This document shows, piece after piece, positions 8,301 to 18,647 of a stretch of 37,263 nucleotides of DNA. This DNA is from an uncultured Clostridia bacterium (GTDB lineage: Bacteria > Bacillota > Clostridia > Christensenellales > Aristaeellaceae), in NCBI GenBank assembly GCA_946413245.1, contig CAMKJS010000025.1, positions 1 to 37,263 on the forward strand, in the 5' to 3' direction. Both the position numbers and the translations under genes were made by a program. The notes below the pieces were generated by a model. It was given only the letters and a program-made list of their open reading frames with translations. It ran no database searches and was not told the origin of the DNA. Every line of letters begins with the position of its first letter. Position 1 is the stretch's first letter.

Positions 8301-9124
8301 TTGAACTGGAGCATGTGAGCTTCGCCTACGGCGAGCAGGGACCCAGCGTGCAGGATCTCTCCTTCCGGATCGAGAAAGGGGATTTTGCCGCGATCCTCGG
8401 CGCCAACGGGGCGGGAAAGACCACCACGGTGCGGCTGATTGACGGATTGCTGAAACCCACCTCCGGCCGGGTGCTGATCGACGGGGCGGATACCGCGACC
8501 ACCAAGGTAAGCCAGCGGGCCCGCCGGGTCGGATATCTGTTTCAGAATCCGGACCGCCAGATCTGCAAGAATACCGTGCGGGAGGAAATTCTCTTCGGCC
8601 TGCGGACCGTACGCGGGGACGAGGGGGAGGACGCGCTGAACAGGCGGGCGGAGCAGGTGCTGGAGGATTTCGGCTTCACCGGAGACGAGGAACCCTTCTC
8701 TCTCAGCCGGGGACAGCGGCAGCGGGTGGCCCTGGCATCCATCCTGGCGGTGGAGCCGGAGGTGCTGATTCTGGACGAACCGACCACCGGCCTGGATTAC
8801 CGGGAATGCTGCCACATCATGGACCGGATCCGCCGGATGAACGAGGAGAAGCAGGCCACCGTGGTGATGGTGTGCCACGACATGGAAATCGTGCTGGACT
8901 ATGCGCGCCGGGCGCTGCTGATGGCCGGGGGACGGCTGGTGGCGGAGGGGCCGGTGCCGGAAATCTTCCGGGATACGGAGAAGATGGAGCAGGCCTCCGT
9001 GCTGCCGCCCCAGATCATCGGGCTGGGCCTGCGGCTGGGTGAAGGCTTTGAGGAAGCCGTGACGCCGGAAGCCATGGCGGACGCCGTGCTGGCCTGGCGG
9101 AAGGAAGGGAGGCGCCCGGAATGA
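8297..9124 (+). CDS. ECF transporter ATPase (EcfA2/CbiO type), 275 aa
   Basis: The second ATP-binding subunit of the module. Walker A is GANGAGKTT, Q-loop 'LFQNPDRQI' (the ECF-typical NPDxQ), signature LSRGQ with Arg instead of the first Gly, Walker B VLILDEP, and switch His in 'MVCHDME'. It therefore keeps the catalytic His that its partner lacks, while carrying a variant signature motif. I start it at ATG 8297, inside the ATGA overlap with the preceding gene; a longer in-frame reading upstream overlaps that gene by over 200 bases and is unlikely. It overlaps ecfT by 4 bases, indicating tight translational coupling. Confidence 0.92.
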   Translation: MIELEHVSFAYGEQGPSVQDLSFRIEKGDFAAILGANGAGKTTTVRLIDGLLKPTSGRVLIDGADTATTKVSQRARRVGYLFQNPDRQICKNTVREEILFGLRTVRGDEGEDALNRRAEQVLEDFGFTGDEEPFSLSRGQRQRVALASILAVEPEVLILDEPTTGLDYRECCHIMDRIRRMNEEKQATVVMVCHDMEIVLDYARRALLMAGGRLVAEGPVPEIFRDTEKMEQASVLPPQIIGLGLRLGEGFEEAVTPEAMADAVLAWRKEGRRPE

Positions 9125-9867
9125 ATAACCTGTTTCAGTACGTGCCCGGGAACTCTCTGATTCACCGGCTGAACCCGGTGAGCAAGCTGCTGCTGACGGT
9201 GGTGATCTGCATCGCGGCGTTTATCACGGATCACATCGCGGTGCTGCTGGCCCTGCTGGCGCTGGACGTGCTGATCGGCGTGACGGCCGGCATCGCCGGG
9301 CGGACCTGGAGCATCCTGCGCGGGCTGCTGAAAATCGCCGCCTTCCTGTTCCTGCTGCAGGTGCTGCTGATCCGCGGAGGCACGCCGGTGTTCTGGATCA
9401 TCACGGATCTGGGCCTGCTGAACGCGGCGAAGGTGGTGCTGCGGCTGACGGTGGTGTGCCTGCCGCTGGCGCTGGTGCTGGCGGTGACCCGGATCAGCGA
9501 TCTGACCAACGCCCTGGTGCAGGTGCTGCACGTGCCTTACCGGTACGCGTTCACGCTGGCCACCGCGATCCGCTTTATTCCTCAGTTTCTGGAGGAGATG
9601 AGCGGGATTATGGAGGCGCAGACCGCCCGGGGCGTGGCTTTCGACCAGGCCCGGGGGCTGAAGAAGTTTTCCATGATTCTGCCGCTGTGCGCGCCGCTGC
9701 TGATCTCCTCCGTGCGGCGGACGGACCAGACCGCGGTGGCCGCGGAGGTCCGGGGGTTCGCGCTGCGGACGAGGGCTTCCGCCTATAAGCGGTATCCCTT
9801 TACCCGGGTGGACAACGCGGCGGTTGTGTTCTGCGCGGCGCTGCTGGCTGCGGCGATCCTGATCTGA
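9121..9867 (+). CDS. ecfT: ECF transporter transmembrane component EcfT, 248 aa
   Basis: The membrane scaffold that couples the two ATPases to the S component. It has the opening 'LIHRLNPVSKLL' motif, several hydrophobic helices, and the two cytoplasmic coupling helices marked by 'MEAQTARGVAFD' and 'AVAAEVRGFALR', the Ala-x-x-Arg-Gly signatures that dock into the ATPases. Length and order (S, A, A', T) fit a dedicated group-I ECF system rather than one sharing a central energising module. The start at ATG 9121 follows GGAAGGGAGG and overlaps the upstream stop. No strong rightward terminator follows: the GC hairpin CGGCCG-TTA-CGGCCG near 9888 has no T-tail. Confidence 0.92.
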   Translation: MNNLFQYVPGNSLIHRLNPVSKLLLTVVICIAAFITDHIAVLLALLALDVLIGVTAGIAGRTWSILRGLLKIAAFLFLLQVLLIRGGTPVFWIITDLGLLNAAKVVLRLTVVCLPLALVLAVTRISDLTNALVQVLHVPYRYAFTLATAIRFIPQFLEEMSGIMEAQTARGVAFDQARGLKKFSMILPLCAPLLISSVRRTDQTAVAAEVRGFALRTRASAYKRYPFTRVDNAAVVFCAALLAAAILI

Positions 9868-9904
9868 GAAAAAAGGTTATCCCCTCCGGCCGTTACGGCC
9901 GCAA

Positions 9905-9937
9905 TAAAATATCCCCGGCCGGAATGGCCGGGGATAT
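9905..9937 (-). terminator. leftward terminator after the symporter gene
   Basis: A perfect 12-bp stem, ATATCCCCGGCC (9909-9920) and GGCCGGGGATAT (9926-9937), with a 5-base loop. On the minus strand it runs into ATTTTATT. It is placed to end the minus-strand symporter transcript and may also stop rightward readthrough from ecfT. Confidence 0.75.
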
Positions 9938-9942
9938 GCTGT

Positions 9943-9984
9943 CTGTGTCAGAAGAACCGTCCCTGTGACAGTCCCTGTGACACG
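9943..9984. repeat. dispersed palindromic repeat, copy B
   Basis: Core TGTCAGAAGAACCGTCCC at 9946-9963. Unlike the other copies, the right end is duplicated: GTCCCTGTGACA occurs at 9959-9970 and again in tandem at 9971-9982. It lies at the 3' end of the minus-strand symporter gene. Confidence 0.75.
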
Positions 9985-9985
9985 C

Positions 9986-11452
9986 TTAATTTTCTTCTTT
10001 AAAGGCGACAGCCTTGTCGAACAGCGCTTCGGTTTCGCTGTCCGGCGCTTTGGTGCAGAGGGTGACTGCCACGGCGGCGATCAGCCCGCACAGGAAGCCG
10101 GGGATGATCTCATACACACCCGTCTTGGACAGGAAAGCGAGCCAGAGGATATCGACGGCCGCGCCGACGATGATGCCCATCAGGGCGCCCTGGAAATTGA
10201 AGCGCTTCCAGTACAGGCTCAGCAGGATGACCGGGCCGAAGGCAGCTCCGAACACGCCCCAGGCGTTGGACACCAGGGACATGATCGTGCCGGAGTTCGG
10301 GTTGGTGGCGATGACCAGCGCGATGACCGCGATGATCAGCACGACCATACGGCCCGTCCAGAGCATTTCCCGCTCGGTGGCCTTGTTGCCGCGGACGATG
10401 GGCTTATACACATCCGAGGAGAACGCCGAAGCCGCCGCCAGCAGCTGGCTGTCCGCCGTGGACATCGAAGCCGCCAGGATCGCGGAAAGCAGGATGCCGG
10501 AGAAAACACCGGGGAAGATTTTCCGGACCATGGTGATGAAAACCAGGCTCTTGCCGTAGATTCCGTCGTCATAGCCGAGCATTTCCCGGCCGAAAATACC
10601 CACCAGCGCGGCGAAGATCAGGATCAGCGTGGTCCAGGTGATACCGATCGTGGCGGATTTCTTCAGGGATTTCTGGGATTCCACGGACATGAAGCGGATG
10701 ATGATGTGCGGCATGCCGAAGTACCCGAGGCCCCAGCCGAAGCCGGAAGCGATGTCCTGCCAGCTGGTCAGGAGATTGAAGTAATTCGGCGTCTCCGACA
10801 CGATCTCCGCCTGATCCACCGTGAGCATATTGGCGGCGAAAATCGGAGCGATCAGCAGGGCGCCGAGCATCAGCAGGCCTTGGAAGAAGTCCGTCCAGCA
10901 GACGGCGGAGAAGCCTCCCAGGAAGGTGTAGGCGATGATGATTACCGCCGCCAGATACATGGCCGGCGTTTCATCCAGCCCGACCACGGTGTGGAACAGC
11001 GTGCCGGCGGCCTGGATGCTGGAAGCGGCATAGACGGTGTAGGCGATCAGGAAAATGACCGCGCAGACCACCTGAAGCGCGTAGGATTTGGAACGGAAAC
11101 GGCGCGTCAGATACTGCGGGATGGTGATCGCGTCGTCCGCCACGATGGAGAAGGCGCGCAGGCGCGGGGCTTCGAAGATCCAGCTCAGGGCGTAGCCGAC
11201 CGCCAGACCTACCGAAATCCATACCTGCCCGAGGCCGAAGGCGTAAATTGCCGTCGGCAGGCCCATGAGCACCCAGGCGCTCATGTCCGAAGCGCCGGCG
11301 GACAGGGCGCTGACCCAGGGGCCCATTTTCCGCCCGCCGAGGAAGTACTCCTTTTCACCGGCGCCTTTGCTCTTCAGGAAGAAGAACAGGCCGATCCCGA
11401 TCATGAATGCCAGATAGACGATGAAGACAACAATTTCCGACGTGTTGCTCAA
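9986..11452 (-). CDS. putP: sodium:solute symporter, PutP (proline) type, 488 aa
   Basis: A Na+-coupled secondary transporter of the SSS family with 12-13 helices; proline is the likeliest substrate. Marks include 'EYFLGGRKMGPWVSALSAGASDMSAWVLMG' (residues split across TM2), 'RLRAFS', 'DDAITIPQYLTRRF', 'LGGFSAVCWTDFFQG' and the TM8 Na-site region 'ILAASMSTADSQLLAAASAF' (S-T-A-D-S-Q-L as in PutP). I start at TTG 11452, 8 bases after AGAGGGGAG on the minus strand; GTG 11461 is inside that ribosome site and longer readings enter AT-rich leader sequence. It stands alone, bounded by palindromic repeats on both sides and a terminator at 9909. Confidence 0.9.
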   Translation of the reverse strand: MSNTSEIVVFIVYLAFMIGIGLFFFLKSKGAGEKEYFLGGRKMGPWVSALSAGASDMSAWVLMGLPTAIYAFGLGQVWISVGLAVGYALSWIFEAPRLRAFSIVADDAITIPQYLTRRFRSKSYALQVVCAVIFLIAYTVYAASSIQAAGTLFHTVVGLDETPAMYLAAVIIIAYTFLGGFSAVCWTDFFQGLLMLGALLIAPIFAANMLTVDQAEIVSETPNYFNLLTSWQDIASGFGWGLGYFGMPHIIIRFMSVESQKSLKKSATIGITWTTLILIFAALVGIFGREMLGYDDGIYGKSLVFITMVRKIFPGVFSGILLSAILAASMSTADSQLLAAASAFSSDVYKPIVRGNKATEREMLWTGRMVVLIIAVIALVIATNPNSGTIMSLVSNAWGVFGAAFGPVILLSLYWKRFNFQGALMGIIVGAAVDILWLAFLSKTGVYEIIPGFLCGLIAAVAVTLCTKAPDSETEALFDKAVAFKEEN

Positions 11453-11572
11453 GACAAACACTCCCCTCTGATCACGGATTAAAAACATAACAAATAATAC
11501 TGTATACAGAGAGGTTTTTAAAGAGCAAAAGCGGGCAAAACATAAAAGAAACAGAGAAGAAGACAAAGGGAA

Positions 11573-11606
11573 AACAAAAAGGCCCGCCCTGATGCGGCAG
11601 GGGGGC
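11573..11606 (-). terminator. terminator of the arabinofuranosidase-peptidase operon
   Basis: On the minus strand a 9-bp GC-rich stem with one bulged base (11582-11591 with 11598-11606, loop of 6) is followed by CTTTTTGTTTT. It comes just after the inverted palindromic repeats that abut the peptidase stop codon. Confidence 0.8.
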
Positions 11607-11608
11607 TG

Positions 11609-11674
11609 TGTGACAGGGGGACGGTTCTTCTGACACATAGTTGCATGTGTCAGAAGAACCGTCCCCCTGTCACA
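11609..11674. repeat. perfect 30-bp inverted pair of the dispersed repeat (copies C and D)
   Basis: Copy C at 11609-11638 (inverted) and copy D at 11645-11674 are exact reverse complements over 30 bases with a 6-base loop, AGTTGC. The pair can fold into one long hairpin. Copy D touches the peptidase stop codon (11675-11677), so the hairpin is the first thing transcribed after translation ends and could shield the mRNA 3' end. Confidence 0.9.
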
Positions 11675-14958
<3,284 letters not shown>

Positions 14959-14992
14959 GAGGGTGGCTGAATTGCGCGCCCCGCTGACCACG

Positions 14993-15029
14993 AAAAAAAG
15001 CCTTCTTCTATGACAAGAGAGGCTTTTTG
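14993..15029 (-). terminator. terminator after the vWA gene (possibly bidirectional)
   Basis: Arms AAAAAGCCTTCTT and AAGAG-AGGCTTTTT (14995-15028) with a short loop give an A/T-flanked stem. Minus strand ends in eight T. It begins seven bases after the vWA stop codon. Confidence 0.75.
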
Positions 15030-15035
15030 GAGGGA

Positions 15036-15689
15036 TTACCGGTCCGCTTTGCGGGAATCGAAATCCTCCGTGATGGACGCTTTCCAGGAGCGCTGCAGTC
15101 GGGCGCCGGAGCGGACGCAGCCTACCGCGCGGCTGACCGCGTCGTAATTGACGGCCACGCCGCGGCGGTCGTTGTGGAAGTTCACGGCGCGCTCCTCGGC
15201 GATGCCGAAGCGGGCGGCGGTTTCCACGGCGTCGATATTCGCGCCGAGGAACAGGAACTCCCAGCCGTATCTGGTCTTCTGCCGCTCCACCATCTTACGG
15301 ACCTCGTCGGCCGTGTACCGGCGGCTGGCGTTCTCCATCCCGTCGGTCGTGATCACGAAGATCGTGTGGGCGGGCCGGTCCTCCTCCCGGGCGTACTTAT
15401 GCACGTTCCCGATATGGTGAATGGCGCCGCCTATGGCGTCAATCAGCGCGGTGCAGCCACCCACGTAATACTGCCGCTCCGTCAGGGGCTCGATCTTCCG
15501 CAGATCCACCCGGTCATGAATCACGACGCTGTCCCCGGAGAAAAGCACCGTGGATACGAACGCTTCCCCCGCTTCCTTCTTCTGGCGCTCAATCATGCTG
15601 TTGAAGCCGCCGATGGTGTCCGCCTCCATGCCGGCCATGGAACCGCTTTTATCCAGAATGAAGACCATTTCCGTCAGATTCTTATTCAT
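15036..15689 (-). CDS. TerY-like von Willebrand factor A domain protein, 217 aa
   Basis: A small cytoplasmic vWA protein, almost all one domain. The metal-ion-dependent adhesion site is complete: DKSGSMAG (residues 13-20), the Thr in 'GGCTALIDAIGG', and 'ITTDGMEN'. It resembles the stand-alone TerY-type vWA proteins found with tellurium/stress genes, which are thought to hold protein partners through the metal site. The tail (about 180-217), rich in Arg/Ser, is not part of the fold. The start at ATG 15689 follows GAGGAGG. It is last of three minus-strand genes after a CaCA antiporter and a macro-domain protein; the 116-base gap before it has a small GTCGCC hairpin but no clear promoter. Confidence 0.9.
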   Translation of the reverse strand: MNKNLTEMVFILDKSGSMAGMEADTIGGFNSMIERQKKEAGEAFVSTVLFSGDSVVIHDRVDLRKIEPLTERQYYVGGCTALIDAIGGAIHHIGNVHKYAREEDRPAHTIFVITTDGMENASRRYTADEVRKMVERQKTRYGWEFLFLGANIDAVETAARFGIAEERAVNFHNDRRGVAVNYDAVSRAVGCVRSGARLQRSWKASITEDFDSRKADR

Positions 15690-15805
15690 TTCCGTTTCCT
15701 CCTCTTTCTGATGTTTCAGGGCTCTTTCGGCTCCTGCAAAACCATCATACGGGATTCCGGGAGGAAACGGGTCGCCCGCGAGGCGACAAAAACGGAATCA
15801 GAGAA

Positions 15806-16903
15806 TCAGCCGCGGAAACCGGAGCCCAGCAGCGGCAGATCCAGGCTGAAGAGGACTTCGTTGATTTCGTAGACGTTGTAGACGCCGTGCTGAATGCAGT
15901 ATTCCATCACGATGTCCAGCTTGCTGCTGCGGGAGATGGCGAAGCCCGCTCTCCGAAGAAGATCCTTTGTTTCAGCCAGCGTCAGTTCCAGCGCGACGGC
16001 GAAGGCGAAGACAGTGGTTTTACCGGGTTTGTAATCCGGATTGGAGCGGATTTTGCTGAACAGCTTCCGGTCCACGTTGGCGCGCTTGTAGCACTGGGCG
16101 TCCGTCATGCCCCGCTCGTCGATCATGCGGAGCAGGGCGGGGGAGAAGCCCTCGTCGGTCCGCTTCAGCAGCTCCTTCCAGTTCGGCAGCGCGCTTTTCT
16201 TTTTGCCGAGACCTTCGGACGGCGCCGCGGCCATGGGCGCCGACGGGGCGTTCAGATTCGGGCTGGTGTATTCCGGTTCCTCCGCGGCGAGGCGCTGGTC
16301 GAAGTCCAGGCCGGCGGCTTCGTCCCGGCGCCACAGGGACTCCCGGACGTGCGCTCTCCGGGCGGAGACCCGCGTTTCCGCGTACACGTCGTCGATATAT
16401 TCCACCACGTCCCGGTAAAGCTTTTTCCCGGTGATGAACGCGCCGTGACCGAACAGCACCAGATAGACGGTCATCTCCGACGTCTCCAGGAACGCGGTGA
16501 TCGTATCGACGGCGACGGACATGGCTTCCTCCTGCGGATAGCCGTAGGCGCCGGCGGAAATCAGCGGAAAGGCCACCGATTCACAGCGGGCCTCCTCCGC
16601 CAGGCGGAGGGAATTCCGGTAGCAGGCGGAAAGCAGCTCCTTTTCCCCGTATCCGCCGCCCCGCCAGACGGGACCCACCGTATGAATCACGTATTTCGCC
16701 GGGAGCCGGTATCCCTTTGTGATCTTCGCTTCCCCGGTCCGGCAGCCGCCCAGCCCGCGGCACTCCTCCAGCAGCTCCGGCCCCGCCGCACGGTGGATGG
16801 CCCCGTCCACGCCGCCGCCGCCCAGCAGGGAGGAATTGGCCGGGTTGACGATCGCGTCCGTGCTCATCCGGGTGATATCGTTCCGAACGATTTCAAAAGG
16901 CAT
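15806..16903 (-). CDS. macro-domain protein with C-terminal helical domain, 365 aa
   Basis: Residues 1-175 are a macro domain, which binds or hydrolyses ADP-ribose derivatives: '[26 protein letters not shown]' (split, about 16-41) carries the catalytic-loop Asn and Gly-rich loop, and '[16 protein letters not shown]' the phosphate-binding loop, as in MacroD/YmdB types. Residues 176-245 are a charged, Ala/Pro-rich linker. Residues 246-365 form a second conserved helical domain ('[21 protein letters not shown]', '[20 protein letters not shown]', '[20 protein letters not shown]') that looks XRE/HTH-like in pattern. The start at ATG 16903 follows GTAGGAGG, 12 bases after the antiporter stop. The combination suggests an ADP-ribose-responsive regulator or signalling hydrolase (inference). 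Confidence 0.88.
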   Translation of the reverse strand: MPFEIVRNDITRMSTDAIVNPANSSLLGGGGVDGAIHRAAGPELLEECRGLGGCRTGEAKITKGYRLPAKYVIHTVGPVWRGGGYGEKELLSACYRNSLRLAEEARCESVAFPLISAGAYGYPQEEAMSVAVDTITAFLETSEMTVYLVLFGHGAFITGKKLYRDVVEYIDDVYAETRVSARRAHVRESLWRRDEAAGLDFDQRLAAEEPEYTSPNLNAPSAPMAAAPSEGLGKKKSALPNWKELLKRTDEGFSPALLRMIDERGMTDAQCYKRANVDRKLFSKIRSNPDYKPGKTTVFAFAVALELTLAETKDLLRRAGFAISRSSKLDIVMEYCIQHGVYNVYEINEVLFSLDLPLLGSGFRG

Positions 16904-16915
16904 CCGTACATCCTC

Positions 16916-17899
16916 CTACAGAGAAAACTGAACCGCGCAGAAAGCGGCGTATATGACCAGCAGGGCAATGCCCTGGGTCCGGCTGAGCCTGCCCTTCAGC
17001 AGCGGCGGGAGCGTGAGCAGCAGCATGACCCCAAGCATCAGGGGGATCTCCAGAATCAGAGTGGCGTTACGGCCGAACAGCACGGCGCTCTGCGGCAGGC
17101 TGAAGGGGGCGAGCGCGACGCTGACGCCGCTGACCAGCACGAGGTTGAACACGTTCGCGCCGATGATGTTGCCCAGGGACAGATCGCTGTGCCCTTTGAC
17201 CAGCGAGGTAATCGCGGTGACGAGTTCCGGCAGGCTGGTGCCGAGGGCGACAAAGGTCAGGGCGATCACCGATTCCGGCACGCCCAGGGCTTCGGCGATT
17301 CTGGTGCCGTTTTCCACCATCAGATTCGCGCCGGCAGCAATCAGCGCGGCGCCGGCCACCAGAAAGACGATCATCTTCCACAGCGGCATTTCCTCCGCGG
17401 CGTTATCCTCCTCCCGCTCTTCGCCTTCGGGTTCGGGGTCTTCCGGATTCCGGGTCATCTGCCGGACGTTCACGATCATGTAAAGGACGAACATGGCCAG
17501 CATGATCAGGCCGATCCAGCGGGGGAAGCTGCCGATCAGGTAGGCGGATACGCAGTACAGGGCGGCCGCCAGAAAAAAGAACAGCACAGGAACCTTCAGG
17601 GTTTTGGGATTCACCCGGCCCGGACGAACCGCGATGGTCACCGCGGCAATCAGAGACGCGTTGCAGATCACGGACCCGATGGCGTTTCCGTAAGCGATCT
17701 CTCCGTGGCCGGACAGGGCGGACATCGTGGAAACCATGACCTCCGGCAGCGTGGTGCCGATGGAAACGACCGTGGCGCCGATCAGCAGCTCCGGCAGCCG
17801 GAAACGTTTGGCCAGGGCGCTGGCGCCGTCCACAAACCAGTCGCCGCCCTTGATTACGCAGAGCAAACCGAGAATAAACAGCAATACAGGGATCAGCAT
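16916..17899 (-). CDS. CaCA-family Na+(K+)/Ca2+ antiporter, YrbG type, 327 aa
   Basis: A membrane cation/Ca2+ exchanger with two inverted five-helix halves. The alpha repeats are visible: 'SIGTTLPEVMVS' with 'GNAIGSVICN' in the first half and 'ALGTSLPELVTAITS' with 'GNIIGANVFN' in the second, holding the acidic Glu and Asn ligands. The halves are joined by a very acidic cytoplasmic loop (about 145-170, many Glu/Asp). The start at ATG 17899 follows GGAGGA. It is first in the antiporter-macro-vWA transcript, read from a good promoter at 17977-18006. Confidence 0.94.
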   Translation of the reverse strand: MLIPVLLFILGLLCVIKGGDWFVDGASALAKRFRLPELLIGATVVSIGTTLPEVMVSTMSALSGHGEIAYGNAIGSVICNASLIAAVTIAVRPGRVNPKTLKVPVLFFFLAAALYCVSAYLIGSFPRWIGLIMLAMFVLYMIVNVRQMTRNPEDPEPEGEEREEDNAAEEMPLWKMIVFLVAGAALIAAGANLMVENGTRIAEALGVPESVIALTFVALGTSLPELVTAITSLVKGHSDLSLGNIIGANVFNLVLVSGVSVALAPFSLPQSAVLFGRNATLILEIPLMLGVMLLLTLPPLLKGRLSRTQGIALLVIYAAFCAVQFSL

Positions 17900-17976
17900 T
17901 TCAAATCCTCCAGATGTTCGTATCCTTCCTCACGGGCAGCAACAAATCCGCGCCGCCCCGATTCGGGACATCCCTT

Positions 17977-18006
17977 ATTATCCGCTTTTTCTGCCGATAC
18001 AGTCAA
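17977..18006 (-). promoter_or_regulatory. promoter of the antiporter-macro-vWA operon
   Basis: Minus strand TTGACT (18001-18006), 18-base spacer, GATAAT (17977-17982). The antiporter start is about 75 bases downstream. Confidence 0.65.
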
Positions 18007-18060
18007 GGGGTGTATAATTTTTGAAAGAAAAATGGATTCAAGTTGCGGCGGTCCCGCGGA

Positions 18061-18462
18061 TTATTCCGGGAGCAGATCGCTCAGCTTCCGGCTGTGAAAA
18101 AAGTCGTGAACCAGCTGATTGTACTCCGTCCACAGCGGCAGCGTCTGGCAGGCCGCCTGCCGGGGACAGCTGTTCCGCTCTTCCGCCAGGCAGGCCACCG
18201 GGGAGAGCGTTCCCTCCATCAGCTCCAGGATCTCATCCAGGGTATATTCCTCCGGCTTCCGGCAAAGCCTGTATCCGCCGCCCTTGCCGCTGCTCCCGGT
18301 CACCAGGCCGCCCGCGACCATCTCCCGCATGATAATCTCCAGATATTTCTTGGAGATGCCCTGCCTGGCCGCGATATCCTTCAGCGGAATATACTGGCCC
18401 CGGTCGTTTTCAGCCAGATCGATCATGACGCGGATGGCGTAACGCCCCCTGGTAGAAATCAT
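18061..18462 (-). CDS. Rrf2-family transcriptional regulator, probably Fe-S, 133 aa
   Basis: A winged-helix dimeric DNA-binding protein. The N-terminus 'MISTRGRYAIRVMIDLAEND', recognition helix 'QGISKKYLEIIMREMVAGGLV' (split) and wing 'GKGGGYRL' are standard Rrf2. Three Cys follow in 'VACLAEERNSCPRQAACQTL', spaced C-x7-C-x5-C, as in IscR/CymR relatives that bind a [2Fe-2S] cluster, so it may sense iron-sulfur or redox status. The start at ATG 18462 follows CGGGAGGG. It is transcribed alone from its own promoter. No isc/suf or cysteine genes adjoin; the nearest sulfur gene is the sulfhydrylase at 21268. Confidence 0.93.
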   Translation of the reverse strand: MISTRGRYAIRVMIDLAENDRGQYIPLKDIAARQGISKKYLEIIMREMVAGGLVTGSSGKGGGYRLCRKPEEYTLDEILELMEGTLSPVACLAEERNSCPRQAACQTLPLWTEYNQLVHDFFHSRKLSDLLPE

Positions 18463-18491
18463 TCCAATCCCTCCCGTACTGAATTACGCCT

Positions 18492-18521
18492 ATTATACCG
18501 CAAGGTGAATGGGTAAATCAA
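18492..18521 (-). promoter_or_regulatory. promoter of the Rrf2 gene
   Basis: Minus strand TTGATT (18516-18521), 18-base spacer, perfect TATAAT (18492-18497), about 30 bases before the start codon. Rrf2 proteins often bind their own promoter. Confidence 0.75.
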
Positions 18522-18577
18522 GAAGCAATCCGACAGCAATTGTTCCTGTATGCAATGACAAACATGGCGCGGAGCAG

Positions 18578-18606
18578 TTGCCACAGAACGAAGATCATGT
18601 TATAAT
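18578..18606 (+). promoter_or_regulatory. promoter of the DUF6465 gene
   Basis: TTGCCA (18578-18583), 17-base spacer, perfect TATAAT (18601-18606), about 40 bases before the start. Confidence 0.8.
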
Positions 18607-18647
18607 CACTTGTAAATCAACGGTTTTTGACAGGAGGAGTATGCAGT

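Noticed and set aside
18013..18018. Plus-strand TATAAT between the antiporter and Rrf2 genes
   Set aside because: It has no -35 box at proper spacing and no plus-strand gene downstream until 18648, which has its own promoter.
15887..18097. A 736-codon plus-strand frame opposite the macro and antiporter genes
   Set aside because: It is antisense to two clearly recognised proteins, low in hydrophobic order, and spans their intergenic gap.
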